Assembly (NCBI GenBank): GCA_001661515.1
Contig: LUVW01000027.1
Coordinates: 232,067-296,066, forward strand
Source of the DNA: Capniomyces stellatus
Lineage: Eukaryota; Kickxellomycota; Harpellomycetes; Harpellales; Legeriomycetaceae
DNA: 64,000 bases
Direction of reading: 5' to 3'
Shown here in pieces: positions 11,089 through 23,178 of the stretch. The translations under genes and the position numbers were made by a program. The notes under the pieces are model-generated. The model saw only the letters and a list, made by a program, of their open reading frames with translations, made no database searches and was not told where the DNA came from. Within the stretch, counting starts at the first letter, position 1; each line of letters opens with the position of its first letter.

Positions 11089-12321
11089 TTACAACCACAA
11101 TTTCTTCGATAAGCCCTGTTCAGCCAAAGTTCTTAGCTCTAAAATGGCGTTTTTGCTAGAAGCAGCATTGAAGATTGAGCTTCCTGCCACAAAAACATTG
11201 GCGCCAGCTTCCGATACAGCGGTGATATTGCCGAGGCCTATACCGCCATCAACTTCTATATCTAGCTCTGGGAACTTTTTCCTCAATGCAACAATTTTGG
11301 GAAGCATTTCATACATGAATGACTGTCCTCCAAATCCTGGCTCAACGGTCATGATCAAAACCTGGTCTACTTTGTCGCAGTATGGAAACACAGCCTCGAT
11401 TGGTGTTTCCGGCTTAACCGTGATACAGGCACGCATATTAAGCGAGTGGATCTTGTCAATCAGTGCGCTAGAATCCTCTATGTTGAATCGATTCAATGGA
11501 ATTTAGTTATTGGTTCGCGTGGTTTATTCATTCTTGTTTGTTGGATATCTGTTTAATGCGACCACAACACTGAGGCTGAGTGATGACTTGGGACATATGG
11601 GAAACATTAATGAACAGCTGAATTAATGCGATTTTCAATCAAAGGAATAAACTAGTGGTGTGCTTACTGGCTGCTTCTACGTGGAACCCAAAAGAATCTG
11701 CTCCCGCTTTTGCATATTGATCAACCCACTATACAAAATACGTTTATGACGAATCGTTAATTAAAAAAACTATTCCACTGATAATAACAATAAAAAAAAA
11801 TTCCTGAAAGAACTCGTATGTGTATCTCTAGGTAGTTTAGAATGACTAGTGCTAACTAGGTAGTTTGATGTTTTACCTGCTCAGGTGTAGTCACCATAAG
11901 ATGGATGTCCAAAAAGCCCTTGGTGTGATTCCTTAAACTTTGGATAACTGGGGCTCCAATAGTCAGATTAGGGACAAAGTGTCTATTTCGATTAGCTTGT
12001 TCTTTTAATACTCAATTTGTTTATGAAATAAAATGGCGTCTATCCTCAAAATAATGAATATATTAAATCCCAAAAAGCAATTTACCCATCCATGACGTCT
12101 ATATTATTGATTAAAAGTGATGGCAAAAAGATTTTAGATTTACAACCAAAAGTCAACAAATAAACAGCAAGAAATAAACAGCAAGTGTCAAGTAAAGGTA
12201 GTAAAGATAGTTTACCCATGTGCAAATAATCGGCTCCACATTCCAACATTCGATCACATTCTTGGCCCAATTTAGCAAAATCACCTGAAAGCAATGAGGG
12301 AGCTATCTTAACTTTGAGCAT
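11089..12321 (-). CDS. RPE1: Ribulose-5-phosphate 3-epimerase, five exons
   Basis: Interconverts ribulose 5-phosphate and xylulose 5-phosphate in the pentose-phosphate pathway, as a metal-dependent TIM barrel in the cytosol. Exons 12321-12216, 12098-12086, 11982-11877, 11728-11668 and 11477-11089 join in frame to 224 residues, a normal length. Signatures are [53 protein letters not shown] and EVDGGI. The second exon is only 13 nt and encodes most of the DVMDG motif with the catalytic aspartate. It is divergent from the RAI1/DXO gene. Confidence 0.95.
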
Positions 12322-12985
12322 CTTGAATATTCTGTTTGGTTTGAGTAAATGAATTTTGAAAAAATTGATTTAATGTAAAATAAAGTAAAATGGAAAATAG
12401 CAAAGTACTAAAATTGTGATTATATTTATTGCTTCGAGATAAAACAAAAAAGGGTCCTTGATTTAAAGGGACTGTGTTTTTAAATTGATTAAAGCCTAAA
12501 CTCGTACATAAAAAAAAAGTTGCAGGCATGATTCCTGGTACCTTATTTTGTTTTGCTTTACTTATTCGTTGGGAGATATAAGTAACAACCGCAAATTTCT
12601 GTAGCCAACTAGCGTGACTTGCCCTCGGCGTATTTAGTGGAGAGTTGCCCAATTAGCCTTTCCATATTTTGAGTATTCAAAAATACACGATTTTACTTGA
12701 TTTTAATTAGTAATCAAGAATCGAATCACATTTAAACAGCTTATTTGTTTATTCTCTATCCAAAAACGGAGAGATTTGAAAAACAGGGTTTTCCAGTTTT
12801 CTTGAGTTTGATACTATGATAAACGGCACCATCATAAAATTCTAGAGTAGATACAAATATAAGCACTGCTATTAAAACTATACGTTTGAAAAGAGGTTCA
12901 GAATCGACGACTTGTTTGGATTAATTGTTGGCCACCAATACTAGAATCTAAACGAAGAGACTAACACATTAAAAGCGGAAATAAA
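12322..12985. promoter_or_regulatory. Divergent intergenic region RPE1 / RAI1
   Basis: About 660 bp between divergent start codons, holding both promoters. It is AT-rich and no coding exon is recognisable. Confidence 0.5.
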
Positions 12986-14879
12986 ATGAGCAAAACAGTA
13001 ATTTGCTCGCTTAGCGCGGCTAATTTTCAAAAGTATAATCGAGAGTACCCCAAGTTTACCCTTCCTCTAGAGATATCCTCTTTTAGTTTAAATAACGAAC
13101 GAAAGGTTGTAAATGACAATCGGGAGCTGGTAATGGCTTTTTTTAATACTTTACCGCTCAAGTTGCAATTTTGCGAAAAGCATGTTTATTCGGTCTATCT
13201 TTTACGTTTGAGTAGTGATATCAGTAACAATGAATTGGCAAGGTATATTGCTATTTTACTCAAGGATAATGCCTCACGCAAAGTTGCCCTGTATTTTATT
13301 TGATGGAAATAGAAATTCTTTAACCCCATTCAGAGACTCGACAAGTTGGATTTGAAGCTTGGGTTCGACTCGTGGATTTACAACAAGGTGCCTGTTTTGG
13401 AGCATCTCGATAGTCTTCTAGAGCACCTAACTTACCTTTTAAAAATGACGCCGAATAGCCACCACTTGAAATCCAATTTTGTAATAATTGATTTCTTTAC
13501 CTTACTATTTCTACCGCAAATTTATTAAATGTGTCCGCAGTATCTTTTTTTTGGAAGTACTGATATGTGTATTAAACGTGTTTTAAACTGTTGCTATTAG
13601 ATCATGTATCGAGGAATGATGTCAAAGATACTGCTTACTCCGTACTCACAAAACGATTCTTGGAGCATGAACGTTATTAAATTCAATGCAAGTGTCCGAA
13701 ACAATCAAATATATTTTTCGACACTTTATTAAACTATCCAGAGTGTTGTATTTCTATTGGCTTGTATAAAGAGCGCAGTTAAAATAGGGATGCTGCTTTT
13801 ATAACTGATAATAGGGAGCGATATTCATTGAAAACAATCTAACGGAAGAGCACATTGCAAAGGAGTCCGATAAAGACACAAGATCTCTGCAGTTCATGTA
13901 TTCTGGATACAAGTTTGAGCAGTACTTTACGAGCGAGACAGAGCCCAGGGCTGACGAGATCCAGTCTGATATCGACCTGAAAGACTACGAAGAACCTGTC
14001 AATTCGCTCAAGGAATACGACTTTATGTTTACAAACACTTTTGGAAGGTTTAAAATTTTGATGGTTGCCGAGGTCGACTGCGTTGAAGGTTTGCGCCATA
14101 TATTACATTTACTGGTCCTTAAGTATATGGGAGCCCCGTTTGGAAGTAACGCCACAACGCTGATTGCGCTTGACTGATTTATTTTTGTTGCTGCTTGTAG
14201 GCGAGAAACCAACTGATATCCCAAACAGCAAGTACGTTGAGCTCAAAACAAGCAAGGTGATAAACACCGCGAGGGAGGAATATTCTTTTGAAAGGTAGGT
14301 AGTTTGCCGCTTATTGTTGGCTTAGCGTAGCTGCTTTCTATTGACTAAACGCATTTGTACTATTTTTCTACTGCCAAACAGATACAAGCTGATCAAGTTT
14401 TGGGTTCAAAGTTACTTGGCAGGGGTGCCTAAAGTTGTTGTGGGATTTCGGGATAACGATTTATATCTCAGGGAGATAAAGACGTTCAAGACGCTGGAAA
14501 TACCAAGATATATACGATCAAAAAGGAACATGTGGGTAAGTGTAGCATTCTTAAGTCTGTCCAAATATGTACCTAAACATCACTTGTAGCATTGCATTAC
14601 AAAAACACATATATCTATTTATTTATTTATTTATTTTTTTATTTATGTGGTTTATTGACAACCACGTCTGTCTATATTTGTGATTAGGATCCGAAAATCA
14701 TGCTGAACTTTGGTAACGACGTGTTGGAAATGCTGAGCAGATCAATTCTTCATGATAACAAAGACGTTGTATATAGGCTGTTTTATGATAGTGAAACCCG
14801 GAAGGTGGGGCTTTATGCGCTAAGGGATCACCCAAGTTTCTTGCTGCCCGAGTTTGTTAAAGAGTACAGCATGTTATAG
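12986..14879 (+). CDS. RAI1: RAI1/DXO-family decapping and pyrophosphohydrolase enzyme, multi-exon
   Basis: Rai1/DXO enzymes remove incomplete or non-canonical 5' caps, and fungal Rai1 usually partners the nuclear 5'-3' exonuclease Rat1. The start is [10 protein letters not shown]. Later exons supply [11 protein letters not shown], the [12 protein letters not shown] box, GAIFIENN, the [10 protein letters not shown] motif with its acidic residue, the metal-binding LMVAEVDC segment, and YVELKTSK followed by [20 protein letters not shown], the strongest family signature. The last exon ends at 14879. The intron after FN (donor at 13688) begins GCAAGT and must be a GC-AG intron to keep GAIFIEN in frame with the conserved N-G junction. 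The short exons between 13125 and 13335 are not resolved. Confidence 0.9.
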
Positions 14880-15242
14880 CTTGCTGTTGGCTTTGTTTGT
14901 CCTTTTTTTTTCCCCTCCCCGGCTGGAAGTCTTGTATACTTTGTATTGTATACACACTTTATTACACACAAAACCTTCAAAATCATTTATTTTATTAAAT
15001 TCTCGTTTACTTTTGCCACATTCGACGCAGCATATTGACTAAAACAAAGCTAGGAAAATTCAGTTTAGTAGGAGAGTTGTTGTTTTTAATGTCATAAAAA
15101 TATTTTTTATTAAGGAAAAATATTGATGTAACCAGTACCAATAAGGCAATCAGATTGGTTTTAAAAGCAAGATTTTACAATAAATACATTATAAACTGGG
15201 AGAACACCAAGCATAGTTTACAATTGAAGCATCAGCCATAGT
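14880..15242. other. Convergent intergenic region RAI1 / cysteine-rich secreted gene
   Basis: About 360 bp between converging 3' ends. It contains AT-rich sequence and a C-rich patch near 14905-14925, with no gene visible. Confidence 0.5.
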
Positions 15243-16283
15243 TTAACTGGGTATTGCTACTTCAGATGATGTAAAGTATTTTACTGAGGGAATCACGCCC
15301 GGAGAAACGACTATGGTCTTTGTAGGCGTCATTTTTATTGGCGAGGATATGGCTCTTAGGTTTAACTTCACAATCTGGTTTGGCTCGTTTTGAGTACTAC
15401 TGGGAGAAAATTCGTTTTCGAGTAGATCAGCAATCTTGGTTAGGATTCTGGCTCTGTTGTTTTCGGGGTTCCGGCTATTGAGTTTGATCACCGAAAGCAG
15501 GCTTTGTGCTAGAGCAACATCCACCTCCGTGGGTAGATCGGTTCTGGTCCTAATATCGTTGATGTTTGGAACGGATCCTTGGGGCAGAGTGTTTGTGAGT
15601 ACACTGGAGACTGGCGGGATAGATATTCCAGTGTTGACTATTGCATTTACAGGTGGGATATAGATTATAGTGTTGATAAATGTCACGTTGGGAATTGAGA
15701 TTCCTGTTGGCCTTGCATTGGTGTTGTAACTATCGTAAGCGGTGATGACTTTGGATGTGTTAGGGACTTGGGCTACTGCAACAGTCATAGTTGAGCCATC
15801 ACCACCTACTTTTTCTGGCTGAGTTGTTCCGCTAACTGGGATATTCGCTGTATCTCCTGTGTCACCTGGGACTGCACAGTATACAATCCCAATAGTGTTT
15901 TTAATACAGAACGTACCAAGTGGGCATTGAATCCGGGCGACATTGTTGTTTTGGCATTGGTTCATAAATTCGAATTTTCCATTTTCTCCAGGACACGAAA
16001 CCTCGCCGTTGGGTCTACCAGCGCATAGGGTAGCTGCGTTGGGGGGTACGCCATTTATAATGTTGGGAGCTGCACTCCCTTTTGTCCTGCATATAATCCC
16101 GCCATTGTTGTCCCAACACACTCTACCATCAGTGCAATTTTCCTGGATTTCAACCGAGCCAGCATCACATTTGATAAAACCAGCACCCTGCCCCTCAGGT
16201 AAGTTGCAGCGAAGCGAACCAGGGATGCACTTTTGCGCACTAGCGAGAGCAGTGAACCCGATTAGCGAATAAACAAATATCAT
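15243..16283 (-). CDS. Secreted protein with two six-cysteine CBM19-like modules
   Basis: Single-exon gene of 346 residues. A clear signal peptide (MIFVYSLIGFTALASA, cleavage before Gln17) is followed by two modules of about 50 residues, each with six cysteines: residues about 19-66 and 86-138. The pattern, a Gly/Lys-Phe stretch, then C...CP.GT.C...C, resembles fungal CBM19 chitin-binding modules, but the match is by eye and a search would be needed to confirm it. The remainder is a Thr/Pro/Ile-rich low-complexity region with repeated GISIP units and no catalytic domain. It probably acts at the cell surface or outside the cell, perhaps binding wall or host chitin (inference). It is divergent from the myosin gene. 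Confidence 0.75.
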   Translation of the reverse strand: MIFVYSLIGFTALASAQKCIPGSLRCNLPEGQGAGFIKCDAGSVEIQENCTDGRVCWDNNGGIICRTKGSAAPNIINGVPPNAATLCAGRPNGEVSCPGENGKFEFMNQCQNNNVARIQCPLGTFCIKNTIGIVYCAVPGDTGDTANIPVSGTTQPEKVGGDGSTMTVAVAQVPNTSKVITAYDSYNTNARPTGISIPNVTFINTIIYIPPVNAIVNTGISIPPVSSVLTNTLPQGSVPNINDIRTRTDLPTEVDVALAQSLLSVIKLNSRNPENNRARILTKIADLLENEFSPSSTQNEPNQIVKLNLRAISSPIKMTPTKTIVVSPGVIPSVKYFTSSEVAIPS

Positions 16284-19152
16284 GCTTTCTGTTTGTGATT
16301 TTGATTCTGTCTGTGATTTTGATTTTAAACCCGGATAAACGTATCTTGTAGTCGGTCAGGTCAGAGCGGGTTGAGCTTGTATTATATCAGAATGGGTTTA
16401 TCGGATTGGTTTTGTCGGATTAGTGTTGGATTAGATTAGATTGGTTGTATCAGATTAATATTAAATTATATTAGTGTTGGATTAGATTAGTGTTATATCA
16501 GAGCTATTTCAAAGTTGTATTAGATTAGATTAAATAGGTAGCAATTAAAAGGTATATTGATGTATCAAAGCTAGCTAGGAAAAAGAAAAGAAATTATATT
16601 AGACTAGAAATGTATATTATCACGTTCAAATTAGGTTTAACAAGAAAATAGTTTTTTTTTACAAAGAGTTCAGAAAAGTTTTGCCCGACTACCATCTTAT
16701 TTATATGGCAGGGTTTGGATTATTCCAAATGCTGGTGAATAGTTTAGAAAACGTTAATTTGGCATATTCACTATTGAAAGTATGATTTGTTTCTATGTTT
16801 CTTTTTTTTGAACATTAGTATGCTGATTGCGTGTGTTGAAGTTATCACTACTCGTGGATTGTGGTTAAAGGATAGGATAACTTAATTGTTTATTTTTAGT
16901 ATCTAGTTCTCTGTTCTTGAACCGTCTAGATCAATTATTTTTTTACTTTTATTTGTATTTGTATTTTTTCGATCAAGATGAAGAATTGCGATATTTTAAA
17001 AAAGCAATATGAAGACTAAATAAAATAAAAAGGTCTAGGCTGAACATATTTGTGGCGTGAACTGTATACTTGTACTAAGCTTTCGCGATACTAGAGCCTT
17101 AGTTGAAATAGGAGGAGGAAGTGTATTTTTTTTTCCTGATTACCAAATAAAAAAGTTGGTACAATGATCGAATGATAAAAGTGTTTTGTTCCAATTAATA
17201 ATAGAAATATAACTTTGTCCAATTAATCATATCGATGTCTCATGTTTGTTGCTGGTATAATTGGTAATGTTGCTGGGATGTTTGGTGTTTATGCTTGTTT
17301 TTTATAGGTGCAAACAGTAAATTCACTATAATCTTGGTTTTTTATTGACTCGGGACTTAAAAAAAAAGCTAATGTGGAGAAGCTAGTTGTTAAGAAGAAT
17401 GAAATAGCAAAAACAAACGCCAACATCTATTTAGGCTTATTTGATGCTAGTTGTCAGATCAAGATTGCTTGCACACGGCAGTATACATCTAGTTGTATAA
17501 AAGCAATAAACCTTTAACGACCTAGGTTCTTTACAAGTCAATATCTGGACTGACAGTGTAGACTAAAGCATCGTGGCCAAGATTATTTTTAAATTTGGTG
17601 AGTGTATGTTGTCTAGAATTTAATATAAAGTTGAATCACAAGTGAAAAATAATAATAATGCATCAGATTGAATAGGTATTTTGATGTAGAAGCAGCTGAT
17701 AGTAATTGTTACTCGATATTTTTGTTGTAGTTATTTTTTTGCTGTGGTTTTTTTTACTAGCTTTAAATTCGGAAAGTAACTTGCAAAGTAACATTTTAAA
17801 GTAAATGGTATTTTGTAGAAAAAAATAAATAAAGCAACGAACAGCCTGTAAAGAAAAGTGGGTATATAAAGTGTACAAATGTAAACAAGCAATTTGACTA
17901 AAGGTTGAAGTTTGAGTCATGTTTTATGTAACGAAAACGGTACATATCTTGGCAATTGCAGTCAAATTAAAATGCCAAGTTGTAAATCGGTAGTAAAGAC
18001 GAGAGTAGTGGCAAAAAAAGTTCAAGTTAAATTTAAAAAAAAAAAAAGTTTAAATAGCGGTTATGAATTAGGAGATATTAGTAGTACTAAGGTTTTAAGG
18101 AATTAAAAAGCGAGTGAAAGAAAGAAAGTAGGTTGGAAAAAAAAAACAGTTTAGTAGATGGGGATGGGCAGGTTAAGAAAAGATCCAAACAGAGGTTTAT
18201 GAAATACCAAGATTTTTAAAGGTAAATTATTGATGGTAAAAAGGCAAAGTAGCCAATGGTGATAGAGAAAAATAGTAGGGATAAACAAAAGTTGAATAGG
18301 GATTTGAGTTGCGGAATAAAATAAAGTTTCACATAATAATGCGAATTTAAAATAAAGCCAAGATGGTAAAGAAGGTTTTACGAATCAGAATCAAGAAGAG
18401 ACTAGAGTTGGGCCAGAGAGGTTGGTAGAGAATGTGAACGAGTTTCCCAACAGAGTTAAAAAAAAAAAGCCTGGGAAAGGCGGGATTGGAGGGTGAGTTT
18501 GTAGGAGAAATTAGGGAGGAAAAAAAAATGACAGAATAGATATTAGGGATTGGTTATTCAAGTTAAAAAAGCGAGCATGAGGTACAAGATAAATAAACAA
18601 AATGGAGGAAAATATCAAAGCTCAAAAGTAGGAAATAAAGGCAAATATATTCAAATGAATAAAAGTGAAATACAAAAAAAATATAAAAGCATATCAATAA
18701 CATATAAAAGCAAAAGCAAAAGAGGAAGAAAAAAAAAGAAAAGAAGGAGATCCAGCTTTTATCTCGATTAAGGAATTCAAAACTGTAACGGTTGTTGAAA
18801 TCAAAAGGTTGATATAAAAGAAAGGAAGAGAACATAGTAAAGGGCGATAAGCAAAACAAGCAGAAGAGCCAAATACAATCAAACCAAAGGAATAGCAGGC
18901 TAAAGGAAAAAGAAGGACATAGTAGAGAGAATAAGAAATGGCAAGTGATGTTGATAAAAAGATAATATGAAAAATGATTGTAATATATTGAGGGGTATAG
19001 TAAAGAGTAAGGTTGCGAGAAAGGGCAATATGTAATACGGAGAAGTAAAAGAAGGTTCATCTTGGAATAAAGGAAAAGAAAGCTTAGAAAGAAAATGAGA
19101 ATAAACAAAGAGGGAAATGTATGAAAATGTAAATAGGCGATAGGAAAACCAG
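16284..19152. promoter_or_regulatory. Long divergent region upstream of the secreted-protein gene and myosin
   Basis: About 2.9 kb with no recognisable coding exon apart from the unresolved first myosin exon, which must lie somewhere in its right part. The left portion (16400-16530) is filled with degenerate GGATTAGATTAG-type repeats. The right portion (about 18100-19140) is strikingly purine-rich on the plus strand. Confidence 0.5.
16400..16535 (+). repeat. Degenerate TTAGATTAG repeat cluster
   Basis: Repeated TTGGATTAGATTAG, TATATTAGTG and TATCAGATTA units are spread over about 135 bp just upstream of the secreted cysteine-rich protein gene. Copies are imperfect. The unit could be a promoter-proximal microsatellite; no function is visible. 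Confidence 0.5.
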
Positions 19153-22100
19153 CCAAAGCAGCTTGGACAGATGGTGCCAATCGTAAGAAGCAGGCAGGAG
19201 TGTCAGACATGACATTGTTGTCAAAGATTACGAATGAGGAGATTAATGAGAATTTAAAAAAGAGGTTTCAGAATGCAGAGATATATGTAAGTAGATGGAT
19301 GGATGGATATAGATAGATAGATAGATAGATAGATAAATGTATTTAGATGGATAGAGATATAAAGTGGGGAGTATAGTAATGAGAGGATAAAAGAGAGATG
19401 AATAAACTGTGAAATAGACATATATTGGAAATGTGCTGATCAGCGTGAATCCGTTCAGGGATTTGGGGATATATACGAGCGAGACGATGACAAAGTACCA
19501 GGGGAAAAACAGGCTTGAGCTTCCACCACATGTGTTTGCGATAGCAGAGGGGTCGTTTCGAAACATGATATCGTATAGAGAGAACCAGTGTATTATAATA
19601 TCGGGAGAGTCGGGGGCGGGGAAAACGGAGGCGGCAAAGAGGATACTAGAGTATATAGCGGCGGTGAGTGGGGAGTCGACATCATCGATCCAGAAGGTGA
19701 AGGAGATGGTGTTGGCGACGAATGCGTTGCTGGAGAGTTTTGGGTGTGCAAAGACGTTGAGGAACAACAACAGTTCTAGACACGGAAAGTACCTGGAGGT
19801 GATTTTCAATGGGTCGGGGGAGCCAATGGGGGCAAAGATAACGAATTACTTGCTGGAGAAGAGCCGGGTGGTGTCACAGATAAGGGACGAGAGGAACTTC
19901 CACATATTTTACCAGATAACAAAGGCGGCGTCGCAGGAGTACCGGGACATGTTTGGGATATCAAAGCCAACGGACTACCGGTACATATGCGGGGCGGGGT
20001 GCATAGATGTGAACACGATTGACGATGTGAAAGATTACAGAGATGCACTGAAGTCGATGGAGACGATAGAGATGAGCAAGGGGGAGCAGATGGATGTGCA
20101 CCGGATGCTGGCGGTGATTCTGTGGCTTGGAAATGTAGAGTTTAAGGAGAACGAGAATGGGGAGTCGTATGTGGGGAATATGGACGTGGTGGAGTTTGTG
20201 AGCTACTTGCTGGAGTGCAAGGCAGAGCTGGTGAACAGCGCGTTGGTTTCGCGACTGATTGAGACGTCAAGAGGGGGACGGCGGGGATCGGTGTACAATG
20301 TGCCGCTGAACGTGACACAGGCGATGGCGGCGCGAGATGGACTGGCAATGGCGATATACACGCGGATGTTTGATTGGGTGGTAGCGCGAACGAACGAGTC
20401 TTTGGAGACGAAGGTGACAGGGGGCAACAGAATTGGGGTACTGGACATATACGGGTTTGAGATATTCCAGAAGAACAGTTTTGAGCAGCTGTGCATCAAC
20501 TACGTGAACGAGAAGCTGCAGCAGATATTCATTGAGCTGACGCTGAAGGCAGAGCAGGAGGAGTACGTGCGGGAGCAGATCAAGTGGACGCCAATCGACT
20601 ACTTCAACAACAAGGTAGTGTGCGACCTGATTGAGAGCAAGCGGCCGCCGGGCGTGTTTGCAGCAATGAACGACGCGTGTGCAACGGCGCACGCAGACTC
20701 GGGTGCGGCGGACGGGTCACTGAAGCAGAGGCTCAACTCGGTGTCGACAAGCAAACACTTTGAGCTGCGCGACATTTCGTTTACAATCAAGCATTATGCA
20801 GGGAACGTGACGTACGACGTTGCGGGGATGACGGACAAGAACAAGGACCAGCTGTTCCGTGATCATTTGGACCTGTGCCTAGGGTCGCAGAACCGGTTCC
20901 TCAACGCGTTGTTTGCAGACAGCGCGCAGCAGGACTCCAAGAAGCGGCCGCCTACAGCCAGTGACCTGATCAAGACCAGCGCCAACGAGCTGGTGACCAA
21001 GCTGAGCGAGTCGCAGCCCAGTTACATCCGCACAATCAAGCCCAACGAGAACAAAAGCGCGTCTGAGTTTGACGACAAACGCGTTCTGCACCAGGTCCAG
21101 TACTTGGGGCTGTGCGAAAATATCCGCGTGCGCCGTGCTGGGTTTGCGTACAGGCAGACGTTTGACAAGGTGGTTGAGCGGTTCTACCTGCTGAGTCCCC
21201 AGACCTCGTATGCCGGCGAGTACACGTGGCGCGGCGAGGCCAAGGACGCGTGTGTCCGCATTTTCCAGGACACGGGTATTGACCCTGCCGAGTGGCAGCT
21301 GGGCGTCACTAAGGCGTTTATCAGGCACCCCGAGACGTTGTGGGCACTTGAAAGCTTACGGGAAAAGTACTGGTACAACATGGCAGTGCGTATCCAGAGG
21401 TGCTGGCGGAAGTACTGGGCATTCAAGAATGAGTGCGCCCGCAAAATCCAGAGCGCCTACCGCAAAAACAAAAACAACCTCATCTACCTCCAGACCAGAA
21501 GCTATGGCCAACGCCTGCTCGACTCGCGCAAGGAACGAAGAAGCCTCAGCATGGTCAGTTGCAGGGCCTTTTTTGGTGACTACCTCGACGTTACCAGGTC
21601 CAAAGCTGGTGCCGGTGCAATCACCCGTGCCGCCCTCAATCTGCTGCCTACAGACACCGTCGTGTTTTCTTCCAACATTGACTTTCTGGTTGCCAGGCAG
21701 ATGCGCTCCGCCAAGCCAAGCGACCGTCTGCTTGTGTTGACCAAGCAGTATATTTACATTCTGTCCCAAACCCTCGAAAGAGGGCTGCTGAGACAGTCTG
21801 TTGAGTCTAAGGCTGGCCTGGTGTCTATTTCCAAGGTCAGTTTGTCCCCGTTCCAGGACGGGTGGATGGTTGTCAGCCTGGAGCAGCAGCCCGACTTTGT
21901 CATCAGAATGGACTTCAAAACCGAGTTTATCACTCACCTGTCCATTCTGACCAACGGCAGAGTACCCATTAACGTCAGTCAGACCATCAGCTACAGAAAC
22001 AAGAAGCTCAAGCAAACTCAGCTCTCCTTCTCCAAGAACGAAGCCCTGTTTTTTGAGGTTTTCAAGTCTAAAGCCATCTCTGTTTCCTCCGGAAAACCCC

Positions 22101-22477
22101 CCAATTCCAACTCCAACCCACCCCCAAAACGCATCCAAAATCCCGCAAACTCCAACTCAAAATCCAAACCTAAAACAAGACTCAAGTACCACCCATCCAG
22201 ATCCAGAAACCAACCAACATCAACATCAAAAATGCCAATGCCAAATTCTACCCACTCCAACAAACAACAGCATACCTGGCCATCAGCCAACCAAGTCAAA
22301 CAAGTCAACCATCCCCAACAACAACAACAACAACAACAACAACCTAATCGACAACAAAACACCGTCCCTATGCCTAATCGCATACCCCAGCCTCAACAAC
22401 AAAACCACCAAATTCAACAAAACAGACCAAATCAGAATACTACTACTCAGATGCCTCAATTACGTCCTTATCAACAA

Positions 22478-22512
<35 letters not shown>

Positions 22513-23104
22513 GCCTGATAAACAACAGTTTGATAGGCAACAGCTTGATAGACAAAGGTTTGCCAACCCTAATCGTAGAGGCTCTGAAAGTGTTACTGGT
22601 GCTCCACCTCCACCTCCACCTCCACCACCTCCTCCACAGCAGCCGATGAATCCAAGTTACAGGTCTTTGTATGACTTCCCAGCAACCAAACCGTCTGAAA
22701 TAACTCTTGAGGCAAATGGTGTATATGAAGTCATAGAAAAGAACCCCAACGGTTGGTGGTATGCCAAGAATAAGGATGGAAGCTCCGGCTGGATTCCCTC
22801 CAACTACCTGGACCCAACCCCAATTCCCCAGAAAAACTCTCCTCCACCACTGCCTCCTGCCCCAAGACCAATGAGCACAATAATGAACTCCAACTCAAAT
22901 TCCAGTAGTCGGGGAAGCAGTAATATGGCTCAGTTGGCTGCTGCTCTCAAGGATTTGCCTGGTAGACAGAGCAACGGCAACGTTCCATTGGCTTCCAACA
23001 GACCCAACGTTGGTGCCAATGCTTCCAACTTTTCCAAGGGCCAAAACAACCCCAGGAAAAAGTATGATTCTGACGATGACGACGATGATGAAGCGTGGAA
23101 CTGA
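19153..23104 (+). CDS. MYO1: Class I myosin (Myo3/Myo5 type), 5' end incomplete
   Basis: An actin motor of endocytic patches. An exon ending at 19286 reads [20 protein letters not shown] and joins in phase to a very long exon (19418-23104) starting [13 protein letters not shown]. Features in order: P-loop [12 protein letters not shown], the RGSVY segment with the TEDS-rule serine, switch and actin-binding regions ([18 protein letters not shown]), IQ-type motifs ([20 protein letters not shown]), a TH1 tail, a Gln/Pro-rich linker with CAA-encoded polyQ and polyproline, an SH3 domain ([13 protein letters not shown]...WWYAK...IPSNYLD), and an acidic [10 protein letters not shown] tail that in fungi activates Arp2/3. 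The initiating ATG lies in an upstream exon I could not locate: the reading frame meets a TAG just before the [13 protein letters not shown] segment. Confidence 0.95.
19306..19336 (+). repeat. (GATA)n microsatellite
   Basis: About seven GATA units in the short intron between the last two myosin exons (intron 19287-19417). Confidence 0.85.
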
Positions 23105-23143
23105 GTTTTATTCTTTATTCCATTCAACCAACATTTTTTTTCT

Positions 23144-23178
<35 letters not shown>

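Noticed and set aside
18563..19210. 215-codon minus-strand open frame upstream of myosin
   Set aside because: It is almost only Phe, Leu, Ser, Tyr and Cys, the result of a purine-rich opposite strand, and it overlaps the conserved myosin exon.
20879..21328. 149-codon minus-strand open frame inside myosin
   Set aside because: It is fully antisense to the conserved myosin motor domain, where high GC reduces stop codons.
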